Source of the DNA: Pseudobythopirellula maris
GTDB lineage: Bacteria > Planctomycetota > Planctomycetia > Pirellulales > Lacipirellulaceae
Assembly: GCF_007859945.1 (NCBI RefSeq)
Contig: NZ_SJPQ01000001.1
Span: 372,001 to 436,000, forward strand
Direction: 5' to 3'
Length of the DNA: 64,000 nucleotides
In this document: positions 43,349 to 52,084 of the stretch, piece after piece
Position numbering within the stretch: the first letter of the stretch is position 1
How the letters are laid out: each line of letters begins with the position of its first letter
The notes under the pieces: model-generated
Databases searched by the model: none
Told to the model about the DNA's origin: nothing
The model's input: only the letters and a program-made list of their open reading frames with translations
Made by a program: the position numbers and the translations under genes

Positions 43349-43862
43349 GCCCAAGTCGCAACAGTCGCGGCGGGGTTTCTCGCTGCTCGAGATGATGCTC
43401 GCCACCACGTTGAGCGCCGCGCTCGTCACGTCGACGGTCGTGGTGCTGCGTTCGTCCTACGCGGTTTGGACCCTGCACCAGGGCGACGCCGAGCAGGCCG
43501 AACAAGCCAGCGCCGTGCTGCGTCACCTGACACGCGCCTGCCGACAGGCGGACATGGTGGTGTCGATCAGCGCGAGCGGCGACCCGGCCGGGTCGCTCGA
43601 GGTGCTCACCAAGAGCGGCGACACTATCGGCTGGGAGCTCGACAGCGACACGGTGAACTACTCGTCGCAAGCGGCCGGCACGACGTCGCCGCTCGCTTTC
43701 GGCATCGACACACTCACGTTCGAAGGGTTGCTGGCCGACGGGTCGACCACGGCCGACGACCCCTCGGAAGTGCAAGCGATACGCTGCAGCGTGGGAACCA
43801 CGATCCCGTCGTCGGGCGCCACGCGCACGATCGGCTCGACCCTCTGGATGCGATCATGGTGA
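43341..43862 (+). CDS. Minor pseudopilin, GspJ/PilW-like
   Basis: A protein of 173 residues with the pilin signal RRGFSLLEMMLATTLSAALV, then EQAEQASAVLRHLTRACRQA (the GspJ/PilW-like helix) and a beta-rich globular region (DMVVSISASGDPAGSLEVL, VQAIRCSVGTTIP). It overlaps the preceding minor pilin by 8 bp and the next gene by 7 bp, which indicates translational coupling. Confidence 0.78.
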   Translation: MAKPKSQQSRRGFSLLEMMLATTLSAALVTSTVVVLRSSYAVWTLHQGDAEQAEQASAVLRHLTRACRQADMVVSISASGDPAGSLEVLTKSGDTIGWELDSDTVNYSSQAAGTTSPLAFGIDTLTFEGLLADGSTTADDPSEVQAIRCSVGTTIPSSGATRTIGSTLWMRSW

Positions 43863-44227
43863 ACCGCACTCGTAAAAACCGAAGCACGCCCGAGCGTCGT
43901 GGCGCCACGCTGCTGATCGCGCTGTTTGTGTTGGCGACGGTCAGCTCGCTGGTCGTCAACATCCTCAGCACGCAAACGATCGAGTGGTCGGCCGTGCGCA
44001 ACACGCTGGCCCACGAGCAAGCGCTCTACATGGCCAGCGCCGGCGTCCACCGAGCCGCGGCCGAGCTGGAGGCCAACTCCGCCTGGGTGGGGACCGTCGA
44101 CGTGTCGGCCTTCGGGTTCAGCTACAGCGTCACGGCGGTGGACAACGGCCTGGGAGGGGTTTCGGTCACCTCGACGGGAACGGTCTCCGCCACGTCCCGG
44201 GCCCTGGAAGCCACCATCGAACTCTAA
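43856..44227 (+). CDS. Short GspK/PilX-like minor pilin
   Basis: A protein of 123 residues starting at ATG 43856, inside the end of the previous gene. The signal GATLLIALFVLATVSSLVVN lacks the Glu at +5, as is usual in GspK, and is followed by the GspK/PilX-like helix NTLAHEQALYMASAGVHRAA and a small beta domain. GspK proteins have about 300 residues, so this one lacks the large helical insertion and is nearer to PilX. It may cap the pseudopilus tip. The frame is open further upstream in the preceding gene; only the part from 43856 fits a pilin. Confidence 0.75.
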   Translation: MVNRTRKNRSTPERRGATLLIALFVLATVSSLVVNILSTQTIEWSAVRNTLAHEQALYMASAGVHRAAAELEANSAWVGTVDVSAFGFSYSVTAVDNGLGGVSVTSTGTVSATSRALEATIEL

Positions 44228-44253
44228 CAACGCGTTAACCGAGACACCAACCG

Positions 44254-45825
44254 ATGCCCAACACACCCCCCAAAGATCGGCGGCAGAGCCCCGACCGGCG
44301 CGACGATCGCGCCCGGCGCAAGCACAGCGAGTCGCGCGTGCTCTGCATCGAGGTCTGCCGGTCGACGCTCAAGGCCGTGATCGTCACGCGGCAGGAGAAA
44401 AGCGGCGCCTTCCACGTCGAGACCAGCACCAAGGTCTGGCGCCACGAGGCGACGCGACTAGGCACCGAGCTCGGCTCGCGCGAGCTGACCGTGGCGCTCA
44501 AGGAGTTCGTCGCCGAGGGCCGGCTGGCGGGCTGCCGGGCGGCGTTCACTCTCAACTGCGACGCCTGTGTCACGCGCTCGACTTCCGGCGCCAAGCAGGT
44601 GGTCGAGCAGGAGCTCACCTCGCTCGGCGAGCGGAGCCAGCTTTACTTGTCGCTCGGCCCGGGTCCCAAGGCGTTGTCGGTCCACCGCACGCCGATCGAC
44701 GCCCGCCACGAGCACGGCCTGGTCACGGTGGCCAACGAGCAAACGGTCTCGTCGTTGGCCACAGCCGCCGAGGCGGCGGGCTTGCGTTTGGAGGTGGTCG
44801 AGTCGTCGATCGTGTCGGTCGCCCGCTTGCTCGACCGGATGGGGGTCGCGACCGACGCCCCCACCGCCATGGTGATCCTCGACGAGGACCGCTTCGACCT
44901 GGGCGTCTGCTACCAGGGCATCCCGTTGCTCGAGGTCCGGCCCACCGCCGCCGCCACGGCCGAAGAGTTCGGCCCCGTCGTGTCGGACTATCACAAGCGG
45001 TTGCTGCGGTACTGCAACCGCCTGCACGGTTTGGGATCGGCCAAGCTCGACAAGCTCTTGCTCATCGGCCAGCGGGACGAAGTCGAGTCGGCCACGCGGA
45101 GCCTCGACGACCAATCCGCCAAGTTCGAAACCGAGGGTTTCGAGATCGGCGATCTCGGCCCCGACTGGCAAGTCGATCCCGAGTCGCTCGACTCGGAGAT
45201 GACCGGCGCTCTGGGGCTCGCGTTGCGTTGCAGCGAGCCCTCCGCCCAGCGGAACGGCCCGAACCTGATGGAAGACTACCTGGCGCGGGTGAAAACGCCG
45301 CTCATGCCCATCGTGCTGCGTGCGCTCTCCCCCGTGGGGGCGGTGCTGGCGGCTTCGTTGGCTTTGGCGTTGTGGAATGCGGGCCTCCGCACGGAGGTCG
45401 ATCAACTCGACAGCGAGTACCTACGCCTCAGGCCGGTGCAGCTCGAGAGCATGGCCCTCGGCAAGTCCCTGCGGTCAACCGAATCGATGCAGGAAAACCT
45501 AGCCCAACTGGGCGACGCGCTGCCCCGGCCGTCGCTCTTCACGGTCATGACACGCGTACGGCAATGCCTGCCGAGCGATGTTTGGATCAACCACTTCGCT
45601 CTGAGCGACTACGAGCGGGTCGATTTGCGTGGCGACAGCTACACCGAGGGCGGTGTGTACGACTTCGTTTCCTACCTTGGCAAAGCGCCGGGGGTGTCGG
45701 AGACGGCCCTCAAAGCGACCGGAGCGGGTCAATCGCCCCAAGGGCCAACAACCAGCTTCGACGTGCAGTTTGATCTGACAACGACCAAAGCCTTCGCATC
45801 CCCACCGGAGAAGAGCCGTGGATGA
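44254..45825 (+). CDS. PilM-PilN fusion (GspL-like) assembly protein
   Basis: A 523-residue protein. Residues about 28-330 resemble the actin-like ATPase PilM or the cytoplasmic part of GspL (VLCIEVCRSTLKAVIV, RLEVVESSIVSVARLL, TAMVILDEDRFDLGVCYQG, LLLIGQRDEVE). A transmembrane segment follows (LSPVGAVLAASLALALWNAG, near 365), then a PilN-like periplasmic domain (QCLPSDVWINHFALSDYERV). It starts with a very basic, probably disordered tail (PPKDRRQSPDRRDDRARR). The role is to couple the cytoplasmic ATPase to the periplasmic alignment complex. It overlaps the PilO-like gene by 8 bp. Confidence 0.82.
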   Translation: MPNTPPKDRRQSPDRRDDRARRKHSESRVLCIEVCRSTLKAVIVTRQEKSGAFHVETSTKVWRHEATRLGTELGSRELTVALKEFVAEGRLAGCRAAFTLNCDACVTRSTSGAKQVVEQELTSLGERSQLYLSLGPGPKALSVHRTPIDARHEHGLVTVANEQTVSSLATAAEAAGLRLEVVESSIVSVARLLDRMGVATDAPTAMVILDEDRFDLGVCYQGIPLLEVRPTAAATAEEFGPVVSDYHKRLLRYCNRLHGLGSAKLDKLLLIGQRDEVESATRSLDDQSAKFETEGFEIGDLGPDWQVDPESLDSEMTGALGLALRCSEPSAQRNGPNLMEDYLARVKTPLMPIVLRALSPVGAVLAASLALALWNAGLRTEVDQLDSEYLRLRPVQLESMALGKSLRSTESMQENLAQLGDALPRPSLFTVMTRVRQCLPSDVWINHFALSDYERVDLRGDSYTEGGVYDFVSYLGKAPGVSETALKATGAGQSPQGPTTSFDVQFDLTTTKAFASPPEKSRG

Positions 45826-46441
45826 CGCCCCAATCGCCAAAGTCCTCCTGTCCCGAAAGCGCTGGATCATCGTCGCAGCCGCTTCATTGCTGACAGGACT
45901 CTTCACTATCCTGCCTCAAGTCGATGAGAGGATTAGCCTCTACGACGAGAGGTCGGAACTGCGTCACGAGCTCGCGCTGGCCAGCGAGGCCGCCGAGGGG
46001 CTCGACAAGCTCCGGGTGCTCGTTGCAGCCAAGCAGGCCGAGTTGGCTCTGCTCGAGGCGAACACCGTCGACGAGACCAACGCCCCGCAGGTGCGGAACT
46101 GGTTCGTCGAAACGGCGCGGTCGGCGGGTTGCCGTTTGCGCCGGCTCGACCTGGGCGAGCCGAGCCGCCACGCCTGGCGACCGGGCGACAACCCGCTCGA
46201 ACCGACCACCACCAAAGGAACCGGCAAGCAGCCTTACAACCTGGAGACCCGAGCGATCACGCTCTCGGCCACCGGCGCCGCGGACGAGATCGACCGACTG
46301 GTCCGCTCGCTTGATGACGACGGGCGGTGGAAGCACATCAAGTCGTTCGAGCTGCGGCCCACCAGCCGCCTGGGCGAAGAGGTGCAACTCGAGGTCGTGC
46401 TGCTGTACTTCGCGTTGACGGAGAATGACAAAGTCGCTTGA
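45818..46441 (+). CDS. PilO/GspM-like alignment protein
   Basis: A protein of 207 residues with one membrane helix (RWIIVAAASLLTGLFTILP), a coiled-coil (about 35-95, rich in Leu, Ala and Glu) and a ferredoxin-like periplasmic domain (ETRAITLSATGAADEIDRLV, FELRPTSRLGEEVQLEVVLL). This is the layout of PilO and GspM, which pair with PilN/GspL to align the inner- and outer-membrane parts of the machine. The assignment rests mainly on topology and position. Confidence 0.75.
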   Translation: MDDAPIAKVLLSRKRWIIVAAASLLTGLFTILPQVDERISLYDERSELRHELALASEAAEGLDKLRVLVAAKQAELALLEANTVDETNAPQVRNWFVETARSAGCRLRRLDLGEPSRHAWRPGDNPLEPTTTKGTGKQPYNLETRAITLSATGAADEIDRLVRSLDDDGRWKHIKSFELRPTSRLGEEVQLEVVLLYFALTENDKVA

Positions 46442-46451
46442 GCGGTTGGCG

Positions 46452-46512
46452 TGTCTCGGTTGAGGCGTCGGGCGTTTTCCACAAGGAGACCGGCGCCAGA
46501 ACAACCGAGACA
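46452..46512 (+). repeat. Inverted repeat in the leader of the secretin gene
   Basis: TGTCTCGGTTG (46452-46462) and its exact reverse complement CAACCGAGACA (46502-46512) enclose 39 nt. They lie in the only sizeable gap (165 bp) between the alignment genes and the secretin. A second small hairpin (CCCGCC/GGCGGG, near 46564-46580) is closer to the start codon. These could tune secretin expression within the operon. Confidence 0.45.
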
Positions 46513-46606
46513 GAGAATCGACTGATTGACAAAGTGGGGAAGGACCCCCAGCGAGCGAGCAGACCCGCCCCCTCGGCGGGCCGACACTAAGCAGGGAAGC
46601 TAACGC

Positions 46607-48802
46607 ATGGCACGAGGCCGCTGGCATCACGGCGCCGACCGGGTCGAAGACCCGCGCGGCTCGCTGCGCACACGCAGTGTGCGTGGGCTGGCGATGTTGC
46701 TGGCTGCCTTGCTGATCTGCCCGCCGCTCGCCGCTCAGGCGCAGGAGGCGGCCGCCCCCAAAGCGGGGCCCGCCCAATCGACGCTCGCCGATGCCCTCGA
46801 ACGCCGCGGCGACCTGACGCTCCGCGACTCGACGCTCGAGGGGGCGCTGTTCACCATCAGCGAGCTGTGGGGCATCAACATCGTCTCGGCCGGCGCCAAC
46901 GGCACGGTCAACGGCGTGTTCAAGGACGCCCCGCTGCGGGAGATCCTCGACTCGATCTTGCTGAGCAACGGCTTCGGCTACCGACCGGTGGGCGCCAGCC
47001 TCGTAGTGAGCCCGCTCGAGCAACTCGGCAAGGTGAACCCGTACTTCGTGTCGGCCACCATCCCGGTCACCCGGGCCGACGTGGCCGAGGTGGTCGCGGG
47101 CGCCCAACTGCTCACCACGCCGCAGGGCCAGATCCGCGCGATCCCCTCGGCGCGGAGCATCTTCGTTTTGGACTTTGCCGACCGCGTCGAGAAAATCCGC
47201 GAGTTCGTGGAAACGATCGACGGCCGTCGGGCGCCCGGCGAAGCTTCGCAAATCGGCGGCGGCAACGCGTCCGCCCGCGGGTCGCAGCTCGAGGTGGCCT
47301 ACTTCCGCGTCCACTACATCACCGCCGTCCAGGCCGAGAGCCTTGTGACGCCGCTCCTGAGCTCGGTCGGCAAATCGGCGATCTTGCAGGGCGAAGATCG
47401 GATGCTCGTGATCGACTACGGCCGCAACGTGCAGGCGATCAGCGCAGTGCTCGACCGCTTCGACCGCCCGCGGCCGCAGGTCACCATCAAGGCGCTCATC
47501 TACGACATCAGTCTGTCGGACCTCGAGGAGATCGGGCTCAACTGGAGCAGCCAGAACGGCGGCTCGGTGAGCGCCGCGGGGGTTCCGCAGTCGGGCAACG
47601 GCCTGATGGTCGACTCGGCGCTCAAGGCGCCGTTTGACGCCTCCGGCAACGGCGGCACGTTCACGTTCTTCAGCCTCAGCAACAGCTTCAACCTGCAGGC
47701 GGTGGCGCTCGCGCTGCAATCGGCGGGCGACTCGCGGCTTTTGGCCGACCCCAACGTGACGGTCGTCGACAACGAAGAGGCCAACATCGAGAGCGTCTCA
47801 GAGATCCCCTACCAACAGCTCACCCAAACGGCGGCCGGGGGGCAGATCGGCACCACCTCGTTCAAGGAGGCGGGCATCAAGCTGCGTGTCACGCCCAAGA
47901 TCGCCCGCGACGGCACGATCGACCTCGTCGTCGAGCCCGAGTTCAGCCGCCTGGCGGGGTACACCGAGGGCGACTCCCAGCCGATCATCGACACCCGTCG
48001 CGCCAGCACACGGGTGCGGATCGCCAACCGCCAAACGCTGATGATCGGCGGCCTGCGGCAGCGGGCCGACGTGGGCGACTTCCGCGGCATCCCCGGCCTC
48101 AAAGACATGCGGGTGCTCGGCCACCTGTTCCGCGCCCGCGAGACGGAGATCCGCGAGAGTGAGCTAGTGGTGTTCCTCACCCCCGAGATCGTCGGCTACT
48201 CCGACCCGCTGAACCGCCGCGATCAGCTCTCGGCCGACACCGTGCGCTGCCGGCTGGCGCGGATCCCCTTCGCCGAAGGCTGCCCCCCAGGCGAGTGCTA
48301 CAACGGCGACCCGTGCGGCGACGACATCGAGACCGGCTCGTGTTCGACATGCGAAACCGTGCCGGTGATCGTTCCCCCCACGATGGACTCCCAAGGGGCG
48401 CCGGTGCTCGAGCCGAGCAGTGAGCACGGCCCCTACCCCGCCAGCGAAACGCAAGAGATCTTGCCGATCCCCTCCGAGCCCGGCCCGGGAGGCGATGACT
48501 TCGGCGTCACGACGCCGCGCGGTCGCGCCGTGACCCCCACGCCGTACCGTCTGCCCACGGTGGACGGCGCAAGCGATACGCACGCGGTCGCCACGAGGCC
48601 CGCCGACCCCGAGGCTTCGGACGAGGCGGCTGAAGAACAGAAGGCGAGTCGCATGCGTCCCGACTTCGAATCGCGGTTCCGGTCGACCGGCGGCGTGTAC
48701 GCCAACCAGCAGCGCAAGGCGCCCGCCGAGCAAGACACGCAGGCCGAGACCGCCGAAGGCCAGCCCAAGAAGTCCGCCTGGCGTCGGCTGATGTGGTGGT
48801 GA
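46607..48802 (+). CDS. Outer-membrane secretin (GspD/PilQ-like) with Cys-rich extension
   Basis: A 731-residue protein with a long N terminus before a hydrophobic signal segment (RGLAMLLAALLICPPLAAQA). N-domains follow (TLRDSTLEGALFTISELWGI, APLREILDSILLSNGFGYRP, AIPSARSIFVLDFADRVEKI). The secretin domain (about 290-535) has VTIKALIYDISLSDLEEIGL, FKEAGIKLRVTPKIARDGTI, NRQTLMIGGLRQ and ESELVVFLTPEIV. It forms the gated outer-membrane channel. The C-terminal 190 residues are unusual: six cysteines in about 40 residues (RCRLARIPFAEGC, GECYNGDPC, GSCSTC, about 547-585), then a low-complexity Pro/Glu/Arg-rich tail. Confidence 0.92.
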   Translation: MARGRWHHGADRVEDPRGSLRTRSVRGLAMLLAALLICPPLAAQAQEAAAPKAGPAQSTLADALERRGDLTLRDSTLEGALFTISELWGINIVSAGANGTVNGVFKDAPLREILDSILLSNGFGYRPVGASLVVSPLEQLGKVNPYFVSATIPVTRADVAEVVAGAQLLTTPQGQIRAIPSARSIFVLDFADRVEKIREFVETIDGRRAPGEASQIGGGNASARGSQLEVAYFRVHYITAVQAESLVTPLLSSVGKSAILQGEDRMLVIDYGRNVQAISAVLDRFDRPRPQVTIKALIYDISLSDLEEIGLNWSSQNGGSVSAAGVPQSGNGLMVDSALKAPFDASGNGGTFTFFSLSNSFNLQAVALALQSAGDSRLLADPNVTVVDNEEANIESVSEIPYQQLTQTAAGGQIGTTSFKEAGIKLRVTPKIARDGTIDLVVEPEFSRLAGYTEGDSQPIIDTRRASTRVRIANRQTLMIGGLRQRADVGDFRGIPGLKDMRVLGHLFRARETEIRESELVVFLTPEIVGYSDPLNRRDQLSADTVRCRLARIPFAEGCPPGECYNGDPCGDDIETGSCSTCETVPVIVPPTMDSQGAPVLEPSSEHGPYPASETQEILPIPSEPGPGGDDFGVTTPRGRAVTPTPYRLPTVDGASDTHAVATRPADPEASDEAAEEQKASRMRPDFESRFRSTGGVYANQQRKAPAEQDTQAETAEGQPKKSAWRRLMWW

Positions 48803-48924
48803 CGGCTGTGCGGCCGGCGCCGGTCGTAGCGGCCGCAATCTGAGCGAGCTGCGAGCCGCCCGGTGCGTGTGGGGGAGCTATCTTTTTAGCATCCTCCCAA
48901 GGCCCCTCGCCCTGCGCCAAGCTC

Positions 48925-49416
48925 ATGATCTCTCGACGCTCAATCCTGTCGCTCCTGTTGCTGTCCAGCCTTCTGGGGGCGCCCGGCTGTGGAGAGAGTA
49001 CGGTCGAGAACGCGACGCTAAAAGTCGCCGAGACGATCGCCCCCGAAACGCTGCTCGACGCGATCGCGGCCGAGGAGCAACAAGCCGAGAAAGCCGCTGC
49101 CGAGGCGCCGGTCGAGACAACGATCGAGCAGCAGTTGGCCGCTTACGAGCCGCCGTTCCCGGAGCGGGTGAGTCTATTTACTCCCCCCATGGGCGCCGCC
49201 CGCAACGCCCGCCGCGCCGGGAGCGACCGCGCCGAGAGCGTTGAGCTCTTGGGCTTTGCTTCGGTCGACGGGCCGGTCGTGGTGCTGCAGATCGACGGCG
49301 TCGTCATGCCACTGGCGATCGGCGACGAGCACGACGGCGTGCAGGTGCTGTCGGCCGCGCCGCCGCGTGCGGTGCTGCAACGCGGCCGCAACCGCTGGAC
49401 CGCGTCGATCCAGTGA
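48925..49416 (+). CDS. PilP/GspC-like protein of the secretion/pilus operon
   Basis: A protein of 163 residues with an N-terminal export signal (SILSLLLLSSLLGAPGC) that may be a lipoprotein signal, though the lipobox is weak. A Glu/Ala-rich linker (about 30-75) and a small beta domain (VELLGFASVDGPVVVLQIDG, PLAIGDEHDGVQVLSAAPPR, AVLQRGRNRW) follow. That domain resembles the HR domain of PilP/GspC, which contacts the secretin N0 domain. As last gene of the operon, just after the secretin, this role is likely, but sequence similarity is modest. Confidence 0.65.
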   Translation: MISRRSILSLLLLSSLLGAPGCGESTVENATLKVAETIAPETLLDAIAAEEQQAEKAAAEAPVETTIEQQLAAYEPPFPERVSLFTPPMGAARNARRAGSDRAESVELLGFASVDGPVVVLQIDGVVMPLAIGDEHDGVQVLSAAPPRAVLQRGRNRWTASIQ

Positions 49417-49437
49417 GCCGTCCGGCGTCACGGCGTG

Positions 49438-51105
49438 CTAGCTCGCTCCGCCGCTAGGTTCGGCCGCCGCCTCGCCGCCGAGTTGCGTGTCGCCCCACGG
49501 GTTCGTGGGCCTTGTGAGCGCCTCATGCTGCTGCTGGGCGAGATCGTCTTCGACCACCCGCTGCGGCCGCGCGACACGGAGCTGGAGCGTCTCGCGGGCG
49601 GCCCGCTGAAGATTCACCAGCAACACGCACCCCGCCGCCGAACACGTGGCGAGCAACACGTTCTGCTCCTGATCGGGGGAGAGCGCCCCTTCGCCGAACT
49701 TGAAGAAGGTCCACACCGGGTTGGTGAGCTGCCAGTAGGTGTATTCCAGTCCACGGATGCGGTCGCTCATCGACTGGATGACGTAGGGAATGCCCGATCC
49801 GCCGAGCACCGTGAGGAACGTCACGAGCGAGCACCCCAACAGTGACAAAGGCGCCAGGCGCCTGAGCGCGGCGATCGCCAAACGGCTCGCCCCGAGATAG
49901 AAAACGAGGTAGGCCCAGCAAATCAGCAGCAGCTGAGCGACCCGCACGTTCGAGAAACTGCCGGCGGTCGAGAAAATCCCGCCCGCCAGATGAAGCACGA
50001 GCAGGCCCAACAGCATCAGGAGCGTGGCGTTGGAGACTGCGAACATGTAGCCCGAAGCGGGCCCCGGGTTGAGCCAAGTGAACACCAATCGTCCGGCAAA
50101 CGATTGCGGCAGCGTGCGTCGCACGCGGTGCGAGAGAACCGGCATCTCGCCGATCAGCACCGATCCGGCCAAGCCCCAAAAGACGTAACCAACCACCGTT
50201 GTCATCATAAGAAACCCTTGGTCGCTAAAGCCAATGCGACTGAGGGTGTCGACGAACCAACCAATAAGCACCGCCTGCAAAGCCACCAGCGCCAGCCGGA
50301 TGGGCGTCGACCGATTTGCGCTGCTGAAAGTGGTGAGGCCCGCGGCGCCGAGATAAACGATGGCTAGCACGCCGGCGTAGACCCCCAGCAACCAGCCGTT
50401 GAAATTCCAGAAAAAGTTTTCTTGCAAAAGGTCTGCCGAATTGAACAGCAGCCACCAGGAAAGGTAGAGCTGCAAGTAGAGCATCAAAAAAAGTAAGCCA
50501 ACAAAGCCGACCGAGAGCACCACTTGGCTGTATTTCCGCGAGGTGGTGGCCGCCAGCAGCAATCCCGCCGCCGACAGGCCCACGGAGATCAACACGCTGT
50601 AGACCAGCAGCAACGCGACAATCGTCAAGTCCACACCGCGCAGCAAGTAGGTGAACGCGATGCAAGGCGCCAACGCCGACAGATAGATCACGGCCTGCAG
50701 CGCCGCGCTGCCGAGTTTGCCGTTGATGATCTGCCGGGGCGACAGCGTCGATACCTCGAGCAGGTCGCGGGTGTTCTCCTCCTGCTCGGCGAAGAGCGAT
50801 CGGTAGGCGGAGAACGGCACCACCACGGTGAGCGGCAGCGCGAGCACGCAATAATAGGCGTACAGCATCAAGTCGCCGGCGTGGACGTAATAAACGCTCG
50901 GCCCGATCGTCGCCACGCCGCCGATCGTCACGATCCAACTGGCCAGCAGCAGCAAGCCAAACCAAGCGGTGAACTGCTTGCTCTTGAGCGCCTGGCGGGT
51001 CTCTTTCACCAGGATGGGGTTGAGCCCCTCGCTGAGCGATTCGACCCACCGGTCGATCGTTGTCGCCCCGTCGCGGGGCGGTGTTTCCGTCATCGGATCG
51101 CTCAT
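49438..51105 (-). CDS. ABC-2 type transporter permease
   Basis: About 555 residues from ATG 51105 (MSDPMTETPP), which overlaps the stop of the ATPase gene in an ATGA arrangement; a longer frame to 51450 lies within the ATPase gene and is rejected. It begins with the cytoplasmic motif LNPILVKETRQALKSKQFTA, typical of planctomycete ABC-2 permeases, and has about 12 hydrophobic segments. The EENTRDLLEVSTLSPRQIIN stretch is a conserved cytoplasmic loop. The tail of about 70 residues is hydrophilic and Gln-rich. It forms the membrane channel for the ATPase encoded just upstream. Substrate unknown. It converges with the secretion operon, with only 21 bp between the stops. Confidence 0.88.
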   Translation of the reverse strand: MSDPMTETPPRDGATTIDRWVESLSEGLNPILVKETRQALKSKQFTAWFGLLLLASWIVTIGGVATIGPSVYYVHAGDLMLYAYYCVLALPLTVVVPFSAYRSLFAEQEENTRDLLEVSTLSPRQIINGKLGSAALQAVIYLSALAPCIAFTYLLRGVDLTIVALLLVYSVLISVGLSAAGLLLAATTSRKYSQVVLSVGFVGLLFLMLYLQLYLSWWLLFNSADLLQENFFWNFNGWLLGVYAGVLAIVYLGAAGLTTFSSANRSTPIRLALVALQAVLIGWFVDTLSRIGFSDQGFLMMTTVVGYVFWGLAGSVLIGEMPVLSHRVRRTLPQSFAGRLVFTWLNPGPASGYMFAVSNATLLMLLGLLVLHLAGGIFSTAGSFSNVRVAQLLLICWAYLVFYLGASRLAIAALRRLAPLSLLGCSLVTFLTVLGGSGIPYVIQSMSDRIRGLEYTYWQLTNPVWTFFKFGEGALSPDQEQNVLLATCSAAGCVLLVNLQRAARETLQLRVARPQRVVEDDLAQQQHEALTRPTNPWGDTQLGGEAAAEPSGGAS

Positions 51106-52079
51106 TGCACGCGCCCCCGTGTCACTTCGAGGAACACGTCTTCCAGGCTGCGGGTCCGGCAGCTGAAGTCGCTGACTTCCATGCCCGCCTCGATCATCGC
51201 ACGCAGCAGCCGGGCGCGGTCGGTGTCGTCTCCCACGAGGTCGAACTCCACCGCCTTCTGCGGCAGCGACGCCGGCCGTTGGTCGGGCACCGTCACCCCC
51301 TGCTGCTCGGCGAGCCAAGCCGCCGCCCGGCCGGGGTCGCCCACGAGCGTGGCCCGCACGGTCTGATGCTCCGCGACGCGCTCGCTGATCTCCTCGACCG
51401 AGCCGACGGCCAGCAACTGGCCCTGCTCGATGATGCCGACCCGGTCGCACACCTCGGCCAGCTCGGTGAGGATGTGCGAGCTGATCAGCACCGCCTTGCC
51501 CAGGTCGGCGAGCCGCGAGATCATCTCACGCAGCTCGATCCGCGCCCGCGGGTCGAGCCCGGCGGCCGGCTCGTCGAGCACCATGACCGAGGGGTCGTGG
51601 ATCATCGTCCGACCCAGGCAGAGCCGCTGCTTCATGCCCTTAGACAAACCGTCGATCGGCTTGAGCCGCAGCGGCTCCAAGCCGGTGAAGTCCATCGCGA
51701 ACGAGATCGCGTGCCGACGCTCCGAGCCCCGCAGACCGTAGGCGCGGGCGAAGAAGTCGAGGTACTCGCCAACATTCACGTTCTGATACGCGCCGTAGTA
51801 GTCCGGCATGAAGCCCAAACGCGACCGCACACGGTCGGGGTCTTCGACCACCGAGAAGCCGTCGACCCAGGCGTCGCCGCTGGTCGGCTCGTCGAGCGTG
51901 GCCAAGATCCGCATGCTGGTTGTCTTGCCGGCGCCGTTCGGGCCGATGTAGCCGAACACCTCGCCCGCCATCACCCGGAACGACACGTCGGCCACGGCGT
52001 GGGTGGGGCCGAACCAGCGGTTCACCCGGCTCAGCTCGATCTGGGGGTCGCCCTTCAGGCGAGTCGCGGCGTCGACCAT
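51102..52079 (-). CDS. ABC transporter ATP-binding protein
   Basis: About 325 residues. I prefer ATG 52079, which has GGAGGT ten bases upstream, over a GTG at 52091 that lies too close to it. Walker A is GPNGAGKTT, the signature is LSKGMKQRL, and Walker B is VMVLDEPAAGLDP, followed by the switch His in VLISSH. The C-terminal 90 residues are the accessory domain common to ABC-2 exporters (DFSCRTRSLEDVFLEVTRG). With the permease it forms an export or membrane-maintenance transporter. Confidence 0.92.
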   Translation of the reverse strand: MVDAATRLKGDPQIELSRVNRWFGPTHAVADVSFRVMAGEVFGYIGPNGAGKTTSMRILATLDEPTSGDAWVDGFSVVEDPDRVRSRLGFMPDYYGAYQNVNVGEYLDFFARAYGLRGSERRHAISFAMDFTGLEPLRLKPIDGLSKGMKQRLCLGRTMIHDPSVMVLDEPAAGLDPRARIELREMISRLADLGKAVLISSHILTELAEVCDRVGIIEQGQLLAVGSVEEISERVAEHQTVRATLVGDPGRAAAWLAEQQGVTVPDQRPASLPQKAVEFDLVGDDTDRARLLRAMIEAGMEVSDFSCRTRSLEDVFLEVTRGRVQ

Positions 52080-52084
52080 CGTGC

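Noticed and set aside
51106-51450. Upstream extension of the ABC permease frame
   Set aside because: It lies inside the ATPase gene in another frame; the ATGA overlap at 51102-51105 gives the natural start.
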